Assembly: GCF_003730195.1 (NCBI RefSeq)
Contig: NZ_QWGG01000001.1
Location: 1 to 64,000, forward strand
DNA: 64,000 nucleotides
Direction of reading: 5' to 3'
Source: Halosimplex salinum
Lineage (GTDB): Archaea; Halobacteriota; Halobacteria; Halobacteriales; Haloarculaceae
Both the position numbers and the translations under genes were made by a program. Below the pieces are notes generated by a model. That model worked only from the letters and a program-made list of their open reading frames with translations. It ran no database searches and had not been told where the DNA came from. Position 1 is the first letter of the stretch. Each line of letters begins with the position of its first letter. This document shows, piece after piece, positions 8,035 to 16,978 of this stretch.

Positions 8035-8832
8035 ATGGCGTTTCGGCGATTTCTCCGGGGGACGGTCCCCTGGCCGACGCTCGAAGGCGCGGTCCGCGAG
8101 GTGATGGACCGCTACGGGCTGGAGACGGCCAGAGTCGTCTTCCTCGAGGCCGACAACTGGCTGTCGACCCCCTGCGTCGTGAACGACCGACTGTTCGTCA
8201 AGGTCGTCACCGAGCAGAACTCGCTGGTCCACGCGCTCCTGACGGCCGGACGCAACCTCGGCGCCTTCTCCTCGGGCACGGAGGGCTTCTTCGAACGCTT
8301 CGACACGCCCATCGAGATGGCCGAGCACGAACTGGAGGCCAACGAACGCATGCGGGAGATCGGCGTCAACGCCCCGGAACCGAAGGAGGCCTTCGAGTAC
8401 GACGACGTCGCGGTGATGGTGCTGGAGTACCTCCCCGACTTCCGGTCGCTGGACGAACTGCCGCCCGAAGAGGTCCGCGAGCACGCGGTCGACCTGTTCG
8501 AGAACCTGGAGCGGATGCACGACAACAACCTCGCGCACGGCGACCTCCAGCGCGAGAACGTCCTCGTCTCCGGCGGGAACCTCTACTTCATCGACGCGAC
8601 GAAAGTCCGCGACGACGCTATCGAGGACGCTCGCGCCTACGACACGGCCTGCGCGCTGGGCGCGCTCGAACCGCTCGTCGGCGCCCGCGAGGCCGTCGCC
8701 GCCGCGCTCGAAGTCCACGACCCCGACGAACTGCTCGACGCCCGCGACTTCCTCGACTTCGTCAACATCCGCCCGGAACACGACTTCGACGGCGCGGCCG
8801 TCAAAGGCGAGATCGAGAAACACGCGGCCTGA
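8035..8832 (+). CDS. RIO-type atypical serine/threonine kinase
   Basis: A 265-residue protein kinase-like protein. The phosphate-anchoring lysine is in RLFVKVV (about residue 56). A helical RIO-like insert follows, then the catalytic loop HGDLQRENVL (His-Gly-Asp with Asn four residues on) and a metal-binding FIDATKV that replaces the usual DFG. RIO kinases are small, lack the classical activation loop, and act in ribosome maturation or tRNA modification (Bud32). This one is more divergent than RIO1/RIO2, so its target is unknown. The start has a TATA element at the leaderless distance. It is monocistronic and convergent with the EamA gene. Confidence 0.8.
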   Translation: MAFRRFLRGTVPWPTLEGAVREVMDRYGLETARVVFLEADNWLSTPCVVNDRLFVKVVTEQNSLVHALLTAGRNLGAFSSGTEGFFERFDTPIEMAEHELEANERMREIGVNAPEPKEAFEYDDVAVMVLEYLPDFRSLDELPPEEVREHAVDLFENLERMHDNNLAHGDLQRENVLVSGGNLYFIDATKVRDDAIEDARAYDTACALGALEPLVGAREAVAAALEVHDPDELLDARDFLDFVNIRPEHDFDGAAVKGEIEKHAA

Positions 8833-8866
8833 ACGCGCAGTGACGGCCCGCTCGGCGGTTCGCGCC

Positions 8867-9775
8867 TCACTCCGTTCGCGAACGCGACGTGAGATAGATT
8901 CCCCCCAGCACGACCACGCCGCCCGCGACCGTCCACGTTCCGGGGACTTCCGCCAGCAAGACGAGCGCGAGCAGCGTGCTCGCGACGGGTTCGCCGAGCA
9001 GCGAGACGCTCACCACCGACGACTCGACGTGCTCGAGCGCCCAGTTGATGACGGTGTGACCGAACACGCCGGGGCCGACGGCCATCGCGAGGAACAGGAC
9101 CCACTCCCGCGGCTCGTAGCCGACGAGACTGTCGCCCTGTGCCAGCAGGATCACGAGTAGAGCGACGGTACAGGCCGAGTAGACGACCGTGACGTACGGC
9201 ACGAGCGCGACTCGCGAGCGGAGCGACCGCCCGGCGAGGACGTAGACGGCCATCATCACCGCACCGAGTATCGCGAGCGCGTTCCCCGCCAGCGGCCGCG
9301 GGCCGACCAGCCCGCCGGTGAGAAACTCGCCCGCGGACATGACGACGGCGCCCGCCACCGCGACGAGGAGCCCGGCGACCTTCGGGACGGTGAGTCGCTC
9401 GTTCAGGTAGACGGCGGCGCCGACGGCGACGAACAGCGGCTGCGACTGGACGAGCGTCACCGACGCCGCGACGCTCGTCCACTCGATAGACTGGAACCAC
9501 GCGGCGAAGTGGACCGCCAGCGCGACGCCGGTCACGCCCGCGGCGAGCGCGTCCCGTCGCCCCAGCGAGCGCAGGTCCTCGCCGTGTTTCGAGAAGGCGA
9601 GCGGCGCGAGCAGCCCCACCGTGAAGAGGACGCGGTAGAAGGCCGCTACGCTCGGGGGCGCGCCGCTCCAGCGGACGAGAATCGCGCTGGTCGACACCGC
9701 GAGGATGGCGACCACCAGCGCTCCCATCGGCGACACGCGCGCTTCGAGGCGACGCGACAGCGTCTCACCGGCCAT
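8867..9775 (-). CDS. EamA/DMT-family permease
   Basis: The 302-residue protein has ten predicted TM helices in two EamA halves (AILAVSTSAILVRWSGAPPS and NALAILGAVMMAVYVLAGRS begin the two repeats). The short Arg-rich C-terminus is cytoplasmic. Members of the drug/metabolite transporter superfamily export amino acids, nucleosides or other metabolites; substrates cannot be read from sequence. GEPVASTLLALVLLAEVPG near the end is the typical second-repeat signature. It lies 78 bp downstream of the rhomboid gene on the same strand and may be co-transcribed with it. Confidence 0.9.
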   Translation of the reverse strand: MAGETLSRRLEARVSPMGALVVAILAVSTSAILVRWSGAPPSVAAFYRVLFTVGLLAPLAFSKHGEDLRSLGRRDALAAGVTGVALAVHFAAWFQSIEWTSVAASVTLVQSQPLFVAVGAAVYLNERLTVPKVAGLLVAVAGAVVMSAGEFLTGGLVGPRPLAGNALAILGAVMMAVYVLAGRSLRSRVALVPYVTVVYSACTVALLVILLAQGDSLVGYEPREWVLFLAMAVGPGVFGHTVINWALEHVESSVVSVSLLGEPVASTLLALVLLAEVPGTWTVAGGVVVLGGIYLTSRSRTE

Positions 9776-9853
9776 TGGCCACCCTTACGCGACCGCCGTC
9801 TTTCATCTTCCGGTGGGCGAAGTCCGGGAGGAGCAGCCGGCGGGCGGCGCGCG

Positions 9854-10534
9854 CTATCCGAACCGGGCGGTGTCACCCGAGAACAGGACGGCACCGGTCG
9901 GCCGGACGAGCCCGTATCCGAGGCCGATAGCGACGCCGGTCAGGTGGCCCACGACGCCGACGGTAGCCGTCCCCAGCACGAGGCTCAGGAGGCCGAAGAC
10001 GGCCTGGGCGACGATAACGCTCCCGAGCAGCACCCAGACCCAGGTCACGTCTCCCTGCCAGTCGCCCGTCGCCAGCCGATATCGGACGCTGTCGACGACG
10101 ACGAGCGCGGTCATCGCGAGGACGATGCCGCTCGCGCCCAGCGTGCCGACCCCTCGACCGGTGGCGCCGAGCGCGACGTACGACGCCACCTGTGCGGCGG
10201 TCGTCGCGAGGCCCGACGCGGCGACGAGAGCGAGGTACTGCCGCCGGCCCAGTCGGCGCTCGACGATGCCGCCGAACAGGAGCAACTGGACGACACTCGA
10301 CGCGAGGTGCCGGTAGCCGGTCGGCAGGTGCGCGAGCGGCGCGAGCAGCCAGCCCGGCGACGGCTCGGGCGTGGCGACGAACAGGTCGACGAACGTCGCG
10401 TAGCCGAAGGTCCGCCAGACGTACCACTCGGCGGCGAAAACGAGCGCGAAGAGCAGACAGAGAGAGATGGTCGCGGGGACGGTTCGCAGCCAGCGGAGGC
10501 CCCGCGTCAGCGGCGACGCGGCGGCCTCGGTCAT
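9854..10534 (-). CDS. rhomboid-family intramembrane serine protease
   Basis: The 226-residue protein has six TM helices. The catalytic pair of the rhomboid family is visible: the nucleophile serine in GTLGASGIVLAM (GxSG) and the partner histidine in GVVGHLTGVAIGLGYG. A first loop with HLPTGYRHLASSVVQ corresponds to the region preceding the active site. Rhomboids cleave TM substrates within the bilayer. The ATG lies 5 bp after the stop of the ribonucleotide reductase gene on the same strand, so the two are very likely co-transcribed. No functional link is known to me, and the pairing may be read-through convenience. Confidence 0.85.
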   Translation of the reverse strand: MTEAAASPLTRGLRWLRTVPATISLCLLFALVFAAEWYVWRTFGYATFVDLFVATPEPSPGWLLAPLAHLPTGYRHLASSVVQLLLFGGIVERRLGRRQYLALVAASGLATTAAQVASYVALGATGRGVGTLGASGIVLAMTALVVVDSVRYRLATGDWQGDVTWVWVLLGSVIVAQAVFGLLSLVLGTATVGVVGHLTGVAIGLGYGLVRPTGAVLFSGDTARFG

Positions 10535-10539
10535 TCAGC

Positions 10540-13500
10540 TCAGCACTCCGACCAGCCGCAGGACTCGCAGGTCTTGCAGCCTTCGGAGTAGTACAGCGAG
10601 AGCGAGCTACACTCCGGACACTCGGGGCTCTCGCCAGCCTCGATCAGCTCCTGCTGGGCGTCCTCGTCGGCCTGCGCGCCCTCGGGACCGGGCTCGCCCG
10701 CATCGCTGCCGGGTCTGGCGTCCATGGACACGGACGCACCGCCGTCGGTCTCGGGTTCCGCGGCCCCAACGTCCTGGTTGGGGTTGCTGTCGTCCTCGCT
10801 CGCGCGTTCCGAGGCGCTTCGCGCCTCGCGCTCCTCGGCGGTCTCCTCCAGCGTCGCCTGCTGGGGGTAGCCCTTGTCGATCTCGTCGTCGAGGTAGCGA
10901 CGCAGGGCCGTGCCGATGGCGTCCGGGATGGACTGGATCTGTTCGCCCTTGTCCCAGGCGACCTTCGGCGAGCGGATGCCCTGGAGTTCGTCGGCGATCT
11001 CGTGGGGATCGACGCCCGCGCGCAGGGCCGTCGAGATGGTCTTGGCCAGCGCCTCCGTGAAGGAAGCGGTGAACCCGCCGGAGTTGCCGATGTTGGCGAA
11101 CAGCTCGAAGGGGCGCTCGGCCTCGGGGTCCTCGTTGATGTTGACGTAGAGCTTCCCGTAGCCGGTGTCGATGCGCTGGGTGACGCCGTGGAGCACGTCC
11201 GGGCGCGAGCGCTTCTGGGCGTACTCAGGGCGGTCGCCGTCGGCGGCACCGAGCAACTGCTCGGTCTCCTCGGCGACGGCCGTCTGCACCGCGTCCTCCT
11301 CGAGGAAGGCGTCGAGCCCGCCGAAGACCTCCTCGATCTGGGCGACGACCTCGCTGGCGTCCATCTCGGAGAACTCGGCGTTCTGGGCGCGCGTGGTGAG
11401 CACCTGCTTCGAGCGGGTGCCGTCGCGGTAGTACGTGACGCCCTTGCCGCCGTGGTCGTAGATGTACTCGAAGACCTCCGCGGCGTCCTCGGTCGTCGAG
11501 TCGTTCGGGGCGTTCACGGTCTTGGAGATGGCGGAGTCGACGCCCTCCTGGCAGGCGACCTGGATGCCCGCGTGTTCCTTCGCGGAGAGCGAGCCCGTGG
11601 TGACGAACAGCTCACCGACCGCGTCGGGGACGGTCGTCAGACCGTCGACGCCGTCGAACTCGTTGTTGGCCATCTGCTCCTGGGCCTCTTCCTTCACGGC
11701 GTCGATGTCGAGGTCGTTCTCCTCAAGCACGCGGAGGAAGTAGTCGTCGAACTCGACGAGCATCTCGTCGCCCTGGACGTCGTCGGAGACGTTCTTGTAG
11801 TAGGCGACGTTGTAGATGGGCTCACAGCCGCCCGTGGTGTTGCCGACCATCGAGGTCGTGCCCGTCGGCGCGATGGTCGTCGTGTTGTGGTTGCGCAGCG
11901 CGAAGCCCTCGGCCCACTCGTCGGCGTCGAGGCCGGTCTGTTTCTCGAACCACTCGCGGTACTCGGTGGGGTTCGCGTACTTGGAGTTGTCCCACTCGGC
12001 GAAGGCGCCGCGGTCCTCGGCGAGCTCGTGGCTCGCCCACTTGGACTCGTGGTTGATGTGGCGCATGAGCTGGCGGGCGACCTCGTTGGAGACGTCGTCG
12101 CCGTACTTCATGCCGAGCTGGATGTACAGCTGTGCGAGGCCCATGACGCCGAGGCCGATCTTGCGCATCTCCCGGACGGTCTCTTCGATCTTCGGGACCG
12201 GGAAGTCGGACATCGTGACCACGTTCTCGAGGAACCGGGTCCCCATCTCGATGCGGTAATCGAACGAGTCGAAGTCGATAGCTTCCGCGAGGAAGGCGTC
12301 GACCGCGTCCTCCAGGGAGTCGTACTCGTCGGCGTGTTCCTCCGACCAGACGCGCCAGTCCGGCGCGTCGCGGGCCGCGAGCGTCGAGAGGTTGATGTGC
12401 CCGAGGTTGCAGGCCTCGTACTCCTCGAGGGGCTGCTCGCCGCAGGGGTTCGTCGCGAGGATGCGGTGGTCCGGGTGCTCCTCCACGTCGAAGGAGTGTT
12501 CCTTGTTCACTCGCTCGAGGTAGATGACGCCCGGCTCGCCGTTCTCGTGGGCGCCGTCGACGATACGCTCCCAGATCTTCCGTGCGGGGACCGAGAGCAC
12601 TTCGCCGACCTCGACGTGGTCGCCGAGGTCGAACATCTCGTACAGTTCCTTCGTCTCGGCGGTGGCGACGTGAGGTTCCTCCGTCCGCGGGTTGGTGAAG
12701 GTGTACTCCTCGTCGGCCTTGACGGCCTCCATGAAGTCGTCGGTGATGCCGACGGAGATGTTGAAGTTCGAGAGGTGGCCCTCGACGGCGTTACGGAGGT
12801 GTTTCGGGACCTTCCCGTCGTCGTCGATGAGTTCGCGAGCCTCCTCCAGCGCGTCGGCGAAGGAGTTGTGCGTGAAGTCGTCGGGGTCGTTCAGGCGAAG
12901 CGTGTGCGCCAGCGAGACGTCCTTGTTCTTCGCGTGGATGAACTGGATGACGTCGGGGTGGGAGACGCGCATGACGCCCATCTGGGCGCCGCGGCGTGCG
13001 CCGCCCTGGGCGATCGTCTCGCACATCTGGTCGAACGTGCGCATGAACGTGATGGGTCCCGAGGCGATACCGCCGGTGGAGCCGACGGCGTCCCCGTACG
13101 GTCGGAGTCGCCAGAAGGCGTAGCCCATGCCGCCGCCGGACTGGAAGACCTCCGCGGCCTCCTTGGCGGTCTGGTGGATGTTCGTGATGTCGTCCTCGGG
13201 CGAGTCGACGAAACAGGCCGAGAGCTGCTGGAGTTCGTCGCCGGCGTTCATCAGCGTCGGCGAGTTCGGCATGAAGGAGAGATCCTCCATCAGCGTCTGG
13301 AACTCCGCGGCCGTCTCCTCGACGTGGTCACGGACGCCGTCCGGGAGTTCCGGGACGACCGTGTCGTAGGCGAACTTGTTGACGTTGTACTGGTCCAGCG
13401 TCGTCTCGGCGTCGTCGTCGACGGTGGTCCCCTTGCCGAACACTTCCTCGGCGAGCTCGTCCCGGCGCGGGTGGTCGGGCTTGAGCTGGTCGGGCGTGAC

Positions 13501-13743
13501 CGTGACTTCGACGTCGCGGTTCTCGGCCTCGTACACCGCTTCGGCGAGCGCGATGTTCTTCGCGACGCGGTCGAACAGGTCCTCCTGCTCCTCGACGGGG
13601 TCCCCGTTGGCGTCCTTGCGCAGATAGCGCGCAGGTAGAATATTGTGATACGCGTTGCCCGTCAGGCGCTCCTCGAGCGTGTCCCCCTCGGTGCGCTTGA
13701 TCGGCAGGTCGATGTCGCCGACTCCGAGATCGGCGTTACTCAT
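10540..13743 (-). CDS. nrdJ: adenosylcobalamin-dependent ribonucleotide reductase (class II)
   Basis: This 1067-residue enzyme reduces ribonucleotides to deoxyribonucleotides with adenosylcobalamin as radical source. Visible signatures are LSACFVDSPEDD with an active-site Cys, GGGMGYAFWRLRPYGD, the radical-site region ATNPCGEQPLEEYEACNLGH, and APTGTTSMVGNTTGGCEPIY. The C-terminus has a redox/zinc cluster (CPECSSL then CKTCESCGW). A 65-residue Ser/Asp/Glu-rich linker lies before that tail. No intein interrupts the conserved blocks. The start at 13743 (MSNADLGVGDIDLPI) is preferred over one six codons earlier. Regulation may involve the imperfect repeat CCAAA-N6-TTTGG at 13846-13861. Confidence 0.95.
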   Translation of the reverse strand: MSNADLGVGDIDLPIKRTEGDTLEERLTGNAYHNILPARYLRKDANGDPVEEQEDLFDRVAKNIALAEAVYEAENRDVEVTVTPDQLKPDHPRRDELAEEVFGKGTTVDDDAETTLDQYNVNKFAYDTVVPELPDGVRDHVEETAAEFQTLMEDLSFMPNSPTLMNAGDELQQLSACFVDSPEDDITNIHQTAKEAAEVFQSGGGMGYAFWRLRPYGDAVGSTGGIASGPITFMRTFDQMCETIAQGGARRGAQMGVMRVSHPDVIQFIHAKNKDVSLAHTLRLNDPDDFTHNSFADALEEARELIDDDGKVPKHLRNAVEGHLSNFNISVGITDDFMEAVKADEEYTFTNPRTEEPHVATAETKELYEMFDLGDHVEVGEVLSVPARKIWERIVDGAHENGEPGVIYLERVNKEHSFDVEEHPDHRILATNPCGEQPLEEYEACNLGHINLSTLAARDAPDWRVWSEEHADEYDSLEDAVDAFLAEAIDFDSFDYRIEMGTRFLENVVTMSDFPVPKIEETVREMRKIGLGVMGLAQLYIQLGMKYGDDVSNEVARQLMRHINHESKWASHELAEDRGAFAEWDNSKYANPTEYREWFEKQTGLDADEWAEGFALRNHNTTTIAPTGTTSMVGNTTGGCEPIYNVAYYKNVSDDVQGDEMLVEFDDYFLRVLEENDLDIDAVKEEAQEQMANNEFDGVDGLTTVPDAVGELFVTTGSLSAKEHAGIQVACQEGVDSAISKTVNAPNDSTTEDAAEVFEYIYDHGGKGVTYYRDGTRSKQVLTTRAQNAEFSEMDASEVVAQIEEVFGGLDAFLEEDAVQTAVAEETEQLLGAADGDRPEYAQKRSRPDVLHGVTQRIDTGYGKLYVNINEDPEAERPFELFANIGNSGGFTASFTEALAKTISTALRAGVDPHEIADELQGIRSPKVAWDKGEQIQSIPDAIGTALRRYLDDEIDKGYPQQATLEETAEEREARSASERASEDDSNPNQDVGAAEPETDGGASVSMDARPGSDAGEPGPEGAQADEDAQQELIEAGESPECPECSSLSLYYSEGCKTCESCGWSEC

Positions 13744-14194
13744 GTGTCGTACCCCTCCCACTGGCGATTCCGGCGCCGGATCGAGAGCGTGACCGCTGTG
13801 GCGTCATACCTATCATTTGTGACGGAATTTCTGTTTGTTTCGGTCCCAAATAACCCTTTGGTTGCGGGAATTTGTCGGGTTCCTCAAGTGTCTGAATGTC
13901 GAGCATTCGCGCCGCTACAGGCATCACTCGCTGTGTAACCGTGCGTTCCGTTCATACGGCGATTACCTCTTAAACGTAGGTGGACCAGAGTGAAAGTAGT
14001 TCGCCTTCCGCTAGAATCGCACGACAGCGACCGGATCTGCAGTGGAAGTGATAGGGGGTTGCGGATCGAGACCGGACGCGAGTCCGATCCTGTGACTGTC
14101 GATCACTGCCACAGCGTGTGTGTATAATTGTTCTTATACATGTGGTGGCATGGAAGGGGATCCGACTCCCGTCCGGTGTTCTACGAAAGGGGCG

Positions 14195-14206
14195 GAAATT
14201 TATATA
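14195..14206 (+). promoter_or_regulatory. strong BRE/TATA-like promoter with no clear gene
   Basis: GGAAATTTATATA is an excellent archaeal BRE plus TATA match. The predicted start point is about 14226-14232, where a GTG at 14225 opens a 54-codon frame of doubtful status. It could instead drive a non-coding RNA. Confidence 0.5.
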
Positions 14207-14224
14207 AGAAATATTGTGGTTGGC

Positions 14225-14389
14225 GTGCCTTTGCGGGACGTAACGGTCGGGTCACGTCGTGTGAGTCACGACGGAACGGTCTGTGATTGGCGGGCTGCTG
14301 ACTGTACGGGCTCAACCTCGACTGTGCGCGGTGGCGGGATGTGCGGCCGTACGGCAACTCAGTGGAATCGGATCGACGGTGACGAGTAG
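14225..14389 (+). CDS. doubtful 54-residue leaderless ORF
   Basis: A GTG at 14225 sits at leaderless distance from the TATA element at 14199-14206 and opens a frame to the TAG at 14387-14389. The peptide (VPLRDVTVGSRRVSHDGTVC and onward) has three cysteines and no recognisable domain, and is neither clearly acidic nor codon-biased like its neighbours. It is listed only because the promoter is strong; it may equally be an untranslated RNA or chance. Confidence 0.2.
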   Translation: MPLRDVTVGSRRVSHDGTVCDWRAADCTGSTSTVRGGGMCGRTATQWNRIDGDE

Positions 14390-14493
14390 TGCGGTCGGGT
14401 GATATCGCTCCATCGACGCCTGTCGGAACAGAGCGCTAGATGGGTTTCGCATCCGCACCGAGCGAAGCGAGGCGCGGTTCTACCGAGCGCCCC

Positions 14494-15495
14494 TCACTCG
14501 ATGGTTCGTTCGAGAAACTGCCGGATAGCATCGGGACCCGCGGGCGGGAGGTCCGCGAAAACGGGCTCGGGCGACCCGCCTTCCTCGACGTGTGTCGCCT
14601 CGTAGACCGACTGGGCGTGTGTCGGGTCCGCCGCCAGCAGGTCCATCGCCACGCGTTCGGACTCGATGTCTTCGACGCTCTCGACCCAGACGTGGTTCAG
14701 GTCGTGTAACTCGTAGAAGACCGCGTTCACACCGGCGTTCTCCAGGGCGTCGAAAAACTGGCGGCTGTGTTCGACGTCCACCACCTCGTCCCGGCGGCCG
14801 TGCATCAACAGCGCCGGCGGGCTCTCGGGCGTGACGTGCGTGACGGGACTGGCCTGTGCCCACCGCTCGGGGTGTTCGGACTGGGGGCCGCCCAGCAACA
14901 GCGGAATGAGTCCCTCGCCTTCTTCCGTCCCGTCGCTCTCGTCCTCGACGAGCCTGAAGTCGGCGGCGCCGTACCAGCTGACGACGGCCTGTACGGCACC
15001 GGATTCGTCGGGCGCGACGGTCTTCTCGACCTCGTCGGCGTAGGCGTCTCCGAGGTCGGTGACGTCGTCGACGACGCCCGCGAGGAGGGCGAGGTGCCCA
15101 CCCGCGGAGGAGCCCCACGCGGCGATCTGGTCGGCATCGTAGCCGTACTCGCCGGCGTGGGCTCGAAGCCACCGGATCGCGGCTTTCACGTCGACGAAGT
15201 GGTCGGGGAAGCGACCCCGTGGGGTGGGGTTCGCCGGGTCGTACATCTCTTCGACGGCCGCCCGCTCGGGGGCCTCCTGGAGGCGGTAGCTGACGCTGGC
15301 GATAGCGCACCCCCACTCGGCGGCGTACTGCTCGGGGTCGGGAATGTTCGAGCGCGTCGCCGCGATCCAGCCGCCGCCGTGGACGTAGACGACGAGCGGC
15401 GGGTTCTCGCGGTCCGGCAGGTAGAGATCGAGTTTCATGTCACCGCTCTCACGCTCCGCGTAGGGGATTCCCTTCTCGATAGTAGTATCAGCCAT
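14494..15495 (-). CDS. alpha/beta-hydrolase esterase (HSL/BD-FAE-like)
   Basis: A 333-residue serine hydrolase with the oxyanion-hole motif HGGGW (residues 40-44) and the nucleophile elbow GSSAGG. The acid is probably in the LMHGRRDEVVDVEHS segment and the His in DLNHVWVESV. This arrangement is that of the hormone-sensitive lipase/carboxylesterase and kynurenine formamidase-like group acting on small esters or amides. A Tyr/Asp-rich insertion (DDVTDLGDAYADEVEKTVA) forms a lid. No signal peptide is seen, so it acts in the cytoplasm. TATA is at 15511-15521, leaderless distance, within a small inverted repeat. Confidence 0.85.
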   Translation of the reverse strand: MADTTIEKGIPYAERESGDMKLDLYLPDRENPPLVVYVHGGGWIAATRSNIPDPEQYAAEWGCAIASVSYRLQEAPERAAVEEMYDPANPTPRGRFPDHFVDVKAAIRWLRAHAGEYGYDADQIAAWGSSAGGHLALLAGVVDDVTDLGDAYADEVEKTVAPDESGAVQAVVSWYGAADFRLVEDESDGTEEGEGLIPLLLGGPQSEHPERWAQASPVTHVTPESPPALLMHGRRDEVVDVEHSRQFFDALENAGVNAVFYELHDLNHVWVESVEDIESERVAMDLLAADPTHAQSVYEATHVEEGGSPEPVFADLPPAGPDAIRQFLERTIE

Positions 15496-15510
15496 TCTAT
15501 CACGAACAAT

Positions 15511-15525
15511 ATAGTATAAGATACT
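15511..15525 (-). promoter_or_regulatory. promoter and overlapping inverted repeat of the 15495 esterase
   Basis: The minus-strand TTATACTATATT lies about 25 nt before the ATG. AGTAT-AAG-ATACT at 15513-15525 overlaps it, so a repressor could cover the TATA box. The operator function is inference only. Confidence 0.4.
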
Positions 15526-15581
15526 AAAGGTTTAGAGATCGAATCCCGGTTCGCCGGTCGAGGCTCACGGTCCGGGGATCG

Positions 15582-16415
15582 TCAAACCGTCGTGAGGAAC
15601 GCCCGGAGTTCCTCGGTCGCACGCTCTCGCTCGTCCCAGAAGACGCAGTGTCCGGCGCCGTCCACGTGCGCGAGTCGCCCGTCCGGGAGGAAGTCGGCTA
15701 TCTCCCGTTCCCGCTCGCGTTCCGCCTCGTCCGCGTCGGCTTTCAGGATCAGCGTCGGCGCCTCGATGTCGCCGTACCGCTCGGTGGGGTCGGCGAGTCC
15801 GTCCTCGAACATGCGGGATATCTCGGGTCGGAGCCGGCGCCTGGCTTCGGCCACTCGGCGCGCGAGGTCAGGCTGTCCGCGCTCGGCGAGGTCCCGGAAC
15901 ATCGTGTCGGACTCGAGCAGTTCCTCGACGCTGCTGTCCTGCCACTCCGCGACCTGTGCTTCGATGTTCTCGTCCGGGCTGTCTTCGACTACGTCGTCGT
16001 TGACCCCGTCGAGCATCCAGACCGGGTCCTCAAGGACGACGGCGCGCGGTCGGTCTGGTCGGCGGGTCGCGGCCACCGTGACCGTGTCGGCACCCATGGA
16101 GTGGCCGAACAGGATCGGGTCCTCGAGCGCGAGCGCATCGAGCAGTCCGAGCAGGTCCGCAGCACGCTCGGGTGGGCCGTACCCCCCGTCGGGGGCGTCG
16201 GAACGGCCGTGCCCGCGAGCGTCGTACAGCACCACGTCGAACTCGGCTCCGAGTTCACGGGCGAGGTCGAGCCGACAGTACCCGTCGTCGGTGAAGCCGT
16301 GGGAGACGACGAACGGCGGACCCGACCCGCCAGTGCGACAGTAGTGCAGCTCGATGCCGTTCGTCTCGACGAATCCGCGCTCCCACTCCTCCGGGATCTG
16401 CGTCTGTCCACTCAT
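15582..16415 (-). CDS. alpha/beta-fold hydrolase
   Basis: A 277-residue protein with the classical alpha/beta-hydrolase layout: VVSHGFTDDGYC (oxyanion HG), VVLYDARGHGRSDAPDGGYG, the nucleophile elbow FGHSMGAD, a helical cap with ISRMFEDGLADPTERYGDI, the acid in LILKADADEAE and the catalytic His in VDGAGHCVFWDE. It resembles bacterial esterase/haloperoxidase-like enzymes; the substrate is not predictable. It is cytoplasmic. An 86-bp gap separates it from the next hydrolase on the same strand. The two are not paralogous in detail (HGGGW class versus HGxxD class). Confidence 0.85.
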   Translation of the reverse strand: MSGQTQIPEEWERGFVETNGIELHYCRTGGSGPPFVVSHGFTDDGYCRLDLARELGAEFDVVLYDARGHGRSDAPDGGYGPPERAADLLGLLDALALEDPILFGHSMGADTVTVAATRRPDRPRAVVLEDPVWMLDGVNDDVVEDSPDENIEAQVAEWQDSSVEELLESDTMFRDLAERGQPDLARRVAEARRRLRPEISRMFEDGLADPTERYGDIEAPTLILKADADEAEREREREIADFLPDGRLAHVDGAGHCVFWDERERATEELRAFLTTV

Positions 16416-16520
16416 CTGTCAGGTTCTCACGGTCGGAAAAGAAAAATCATTCGGCATTGCTCGGCCGCGTAGACGCGCGATTGCCTCGTTTTCGGCTGCA
16501 TCGTCCACGATCCTGGTGTT

Positions 16521-16978
16521 TCAGGATTCGTAGACGAAGCGTTCGACCACCGCATCCGACTCGCACGTGGTTCCGTGCCCGGTCGCGCAGGGACCGAGGA
16601 AGACGCCCGTGAACCCGGTGGTCACCTTCGTCGAGAGGGAGCGAGCCGCCCCCGAAGCGAGTTCTTCGCCGTCTACGCGGAAGCGGTACTCGTCGGTATC
16701 GGCCGCCACAGTCAGGTCGGTCGATGCCCCGACCGGGGTGCGTCCGACCACTTCCGTCGCGTCTCCGATACGGAGACGGACGACGGCTTCCCGCCGACCG
16801 TTCCGACGGGTCACGCCGAGTTGATAGCGGTGCCGTTCGTTGGCTACCACTGCGAGGCCGGCCTCGTCGCCGTCGACTGGGTCGAAGGACAGCGACATCT
16901 CGGCCCGACAGTCGAAGGCCGTCTGTCGCCGGCCGACGAAGGTCGATCCGGATTCGTCGAGGGTTTCCGGCCGCGATG
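16521..16978 (-). pseudogene. C-terminal fragment of GH43-type beta-xylosidase
   Basis: About 151 codons encode a region that matches the beta-sandwich C-terminal domain of GH43 beta-xylosidases: FVGRRQTAFDCRAEMSLSFD, DEAGLAVVANERHRYQLGVT, GFTGVFLGPCATGHG and the terminal ERFVYES. The catalytic five-bladed propeller is entirely absent, and the coding similarity begins exactly at the stop codon of the membrane-protein gene at 16979, in another frame and without a start codon. It is therefore a 3' remnant left when an upstream part was deleted or replaced. The sequence is free of internal stops, so the event may be recent. Fold assignment is by motif recognition only. Confidence 0.65.

Larger units (their letters stand above)
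13744..14493. other. 750-bp intergenic region with AT-rich promoter islands
   Basis: This gap separates nrdJ and an esterase gene, both on the minus strand. It is more AT-rich than the genome average in three places: 13810-13870 (probable nrdJ promoter, with CCAAA-N6-TTTGG at 13846-13861), around 13955-13990, and 14190-14215. No convincing protein-coding gene is seen; the longest frames lack haloarchaeal codon bias. The strongest signal is a BRE/TATA-like site at 14195-14206 facing right. Confidence 0.6.

Noticed and set aside
10192-13638. 1148-codon open frame on the plus strand opposite nrdJ
   Set aside because: High-GC haloarchaeal genes create long antisense frames; its composition is Arg/Val/Leu/Gly-skewed without motifs, while the minus strand carries a complete ribonucleotide reductase.
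13846-13861. CCAAATAACCCTTTGG as an NrdR box for nrdJ
   Set aside because: Only a 5-bp arm pair with a 6-bp spacer, not the NrdR consensus, and no second box at helical spacing; noted in the nrdJ entry as possible regulation only.
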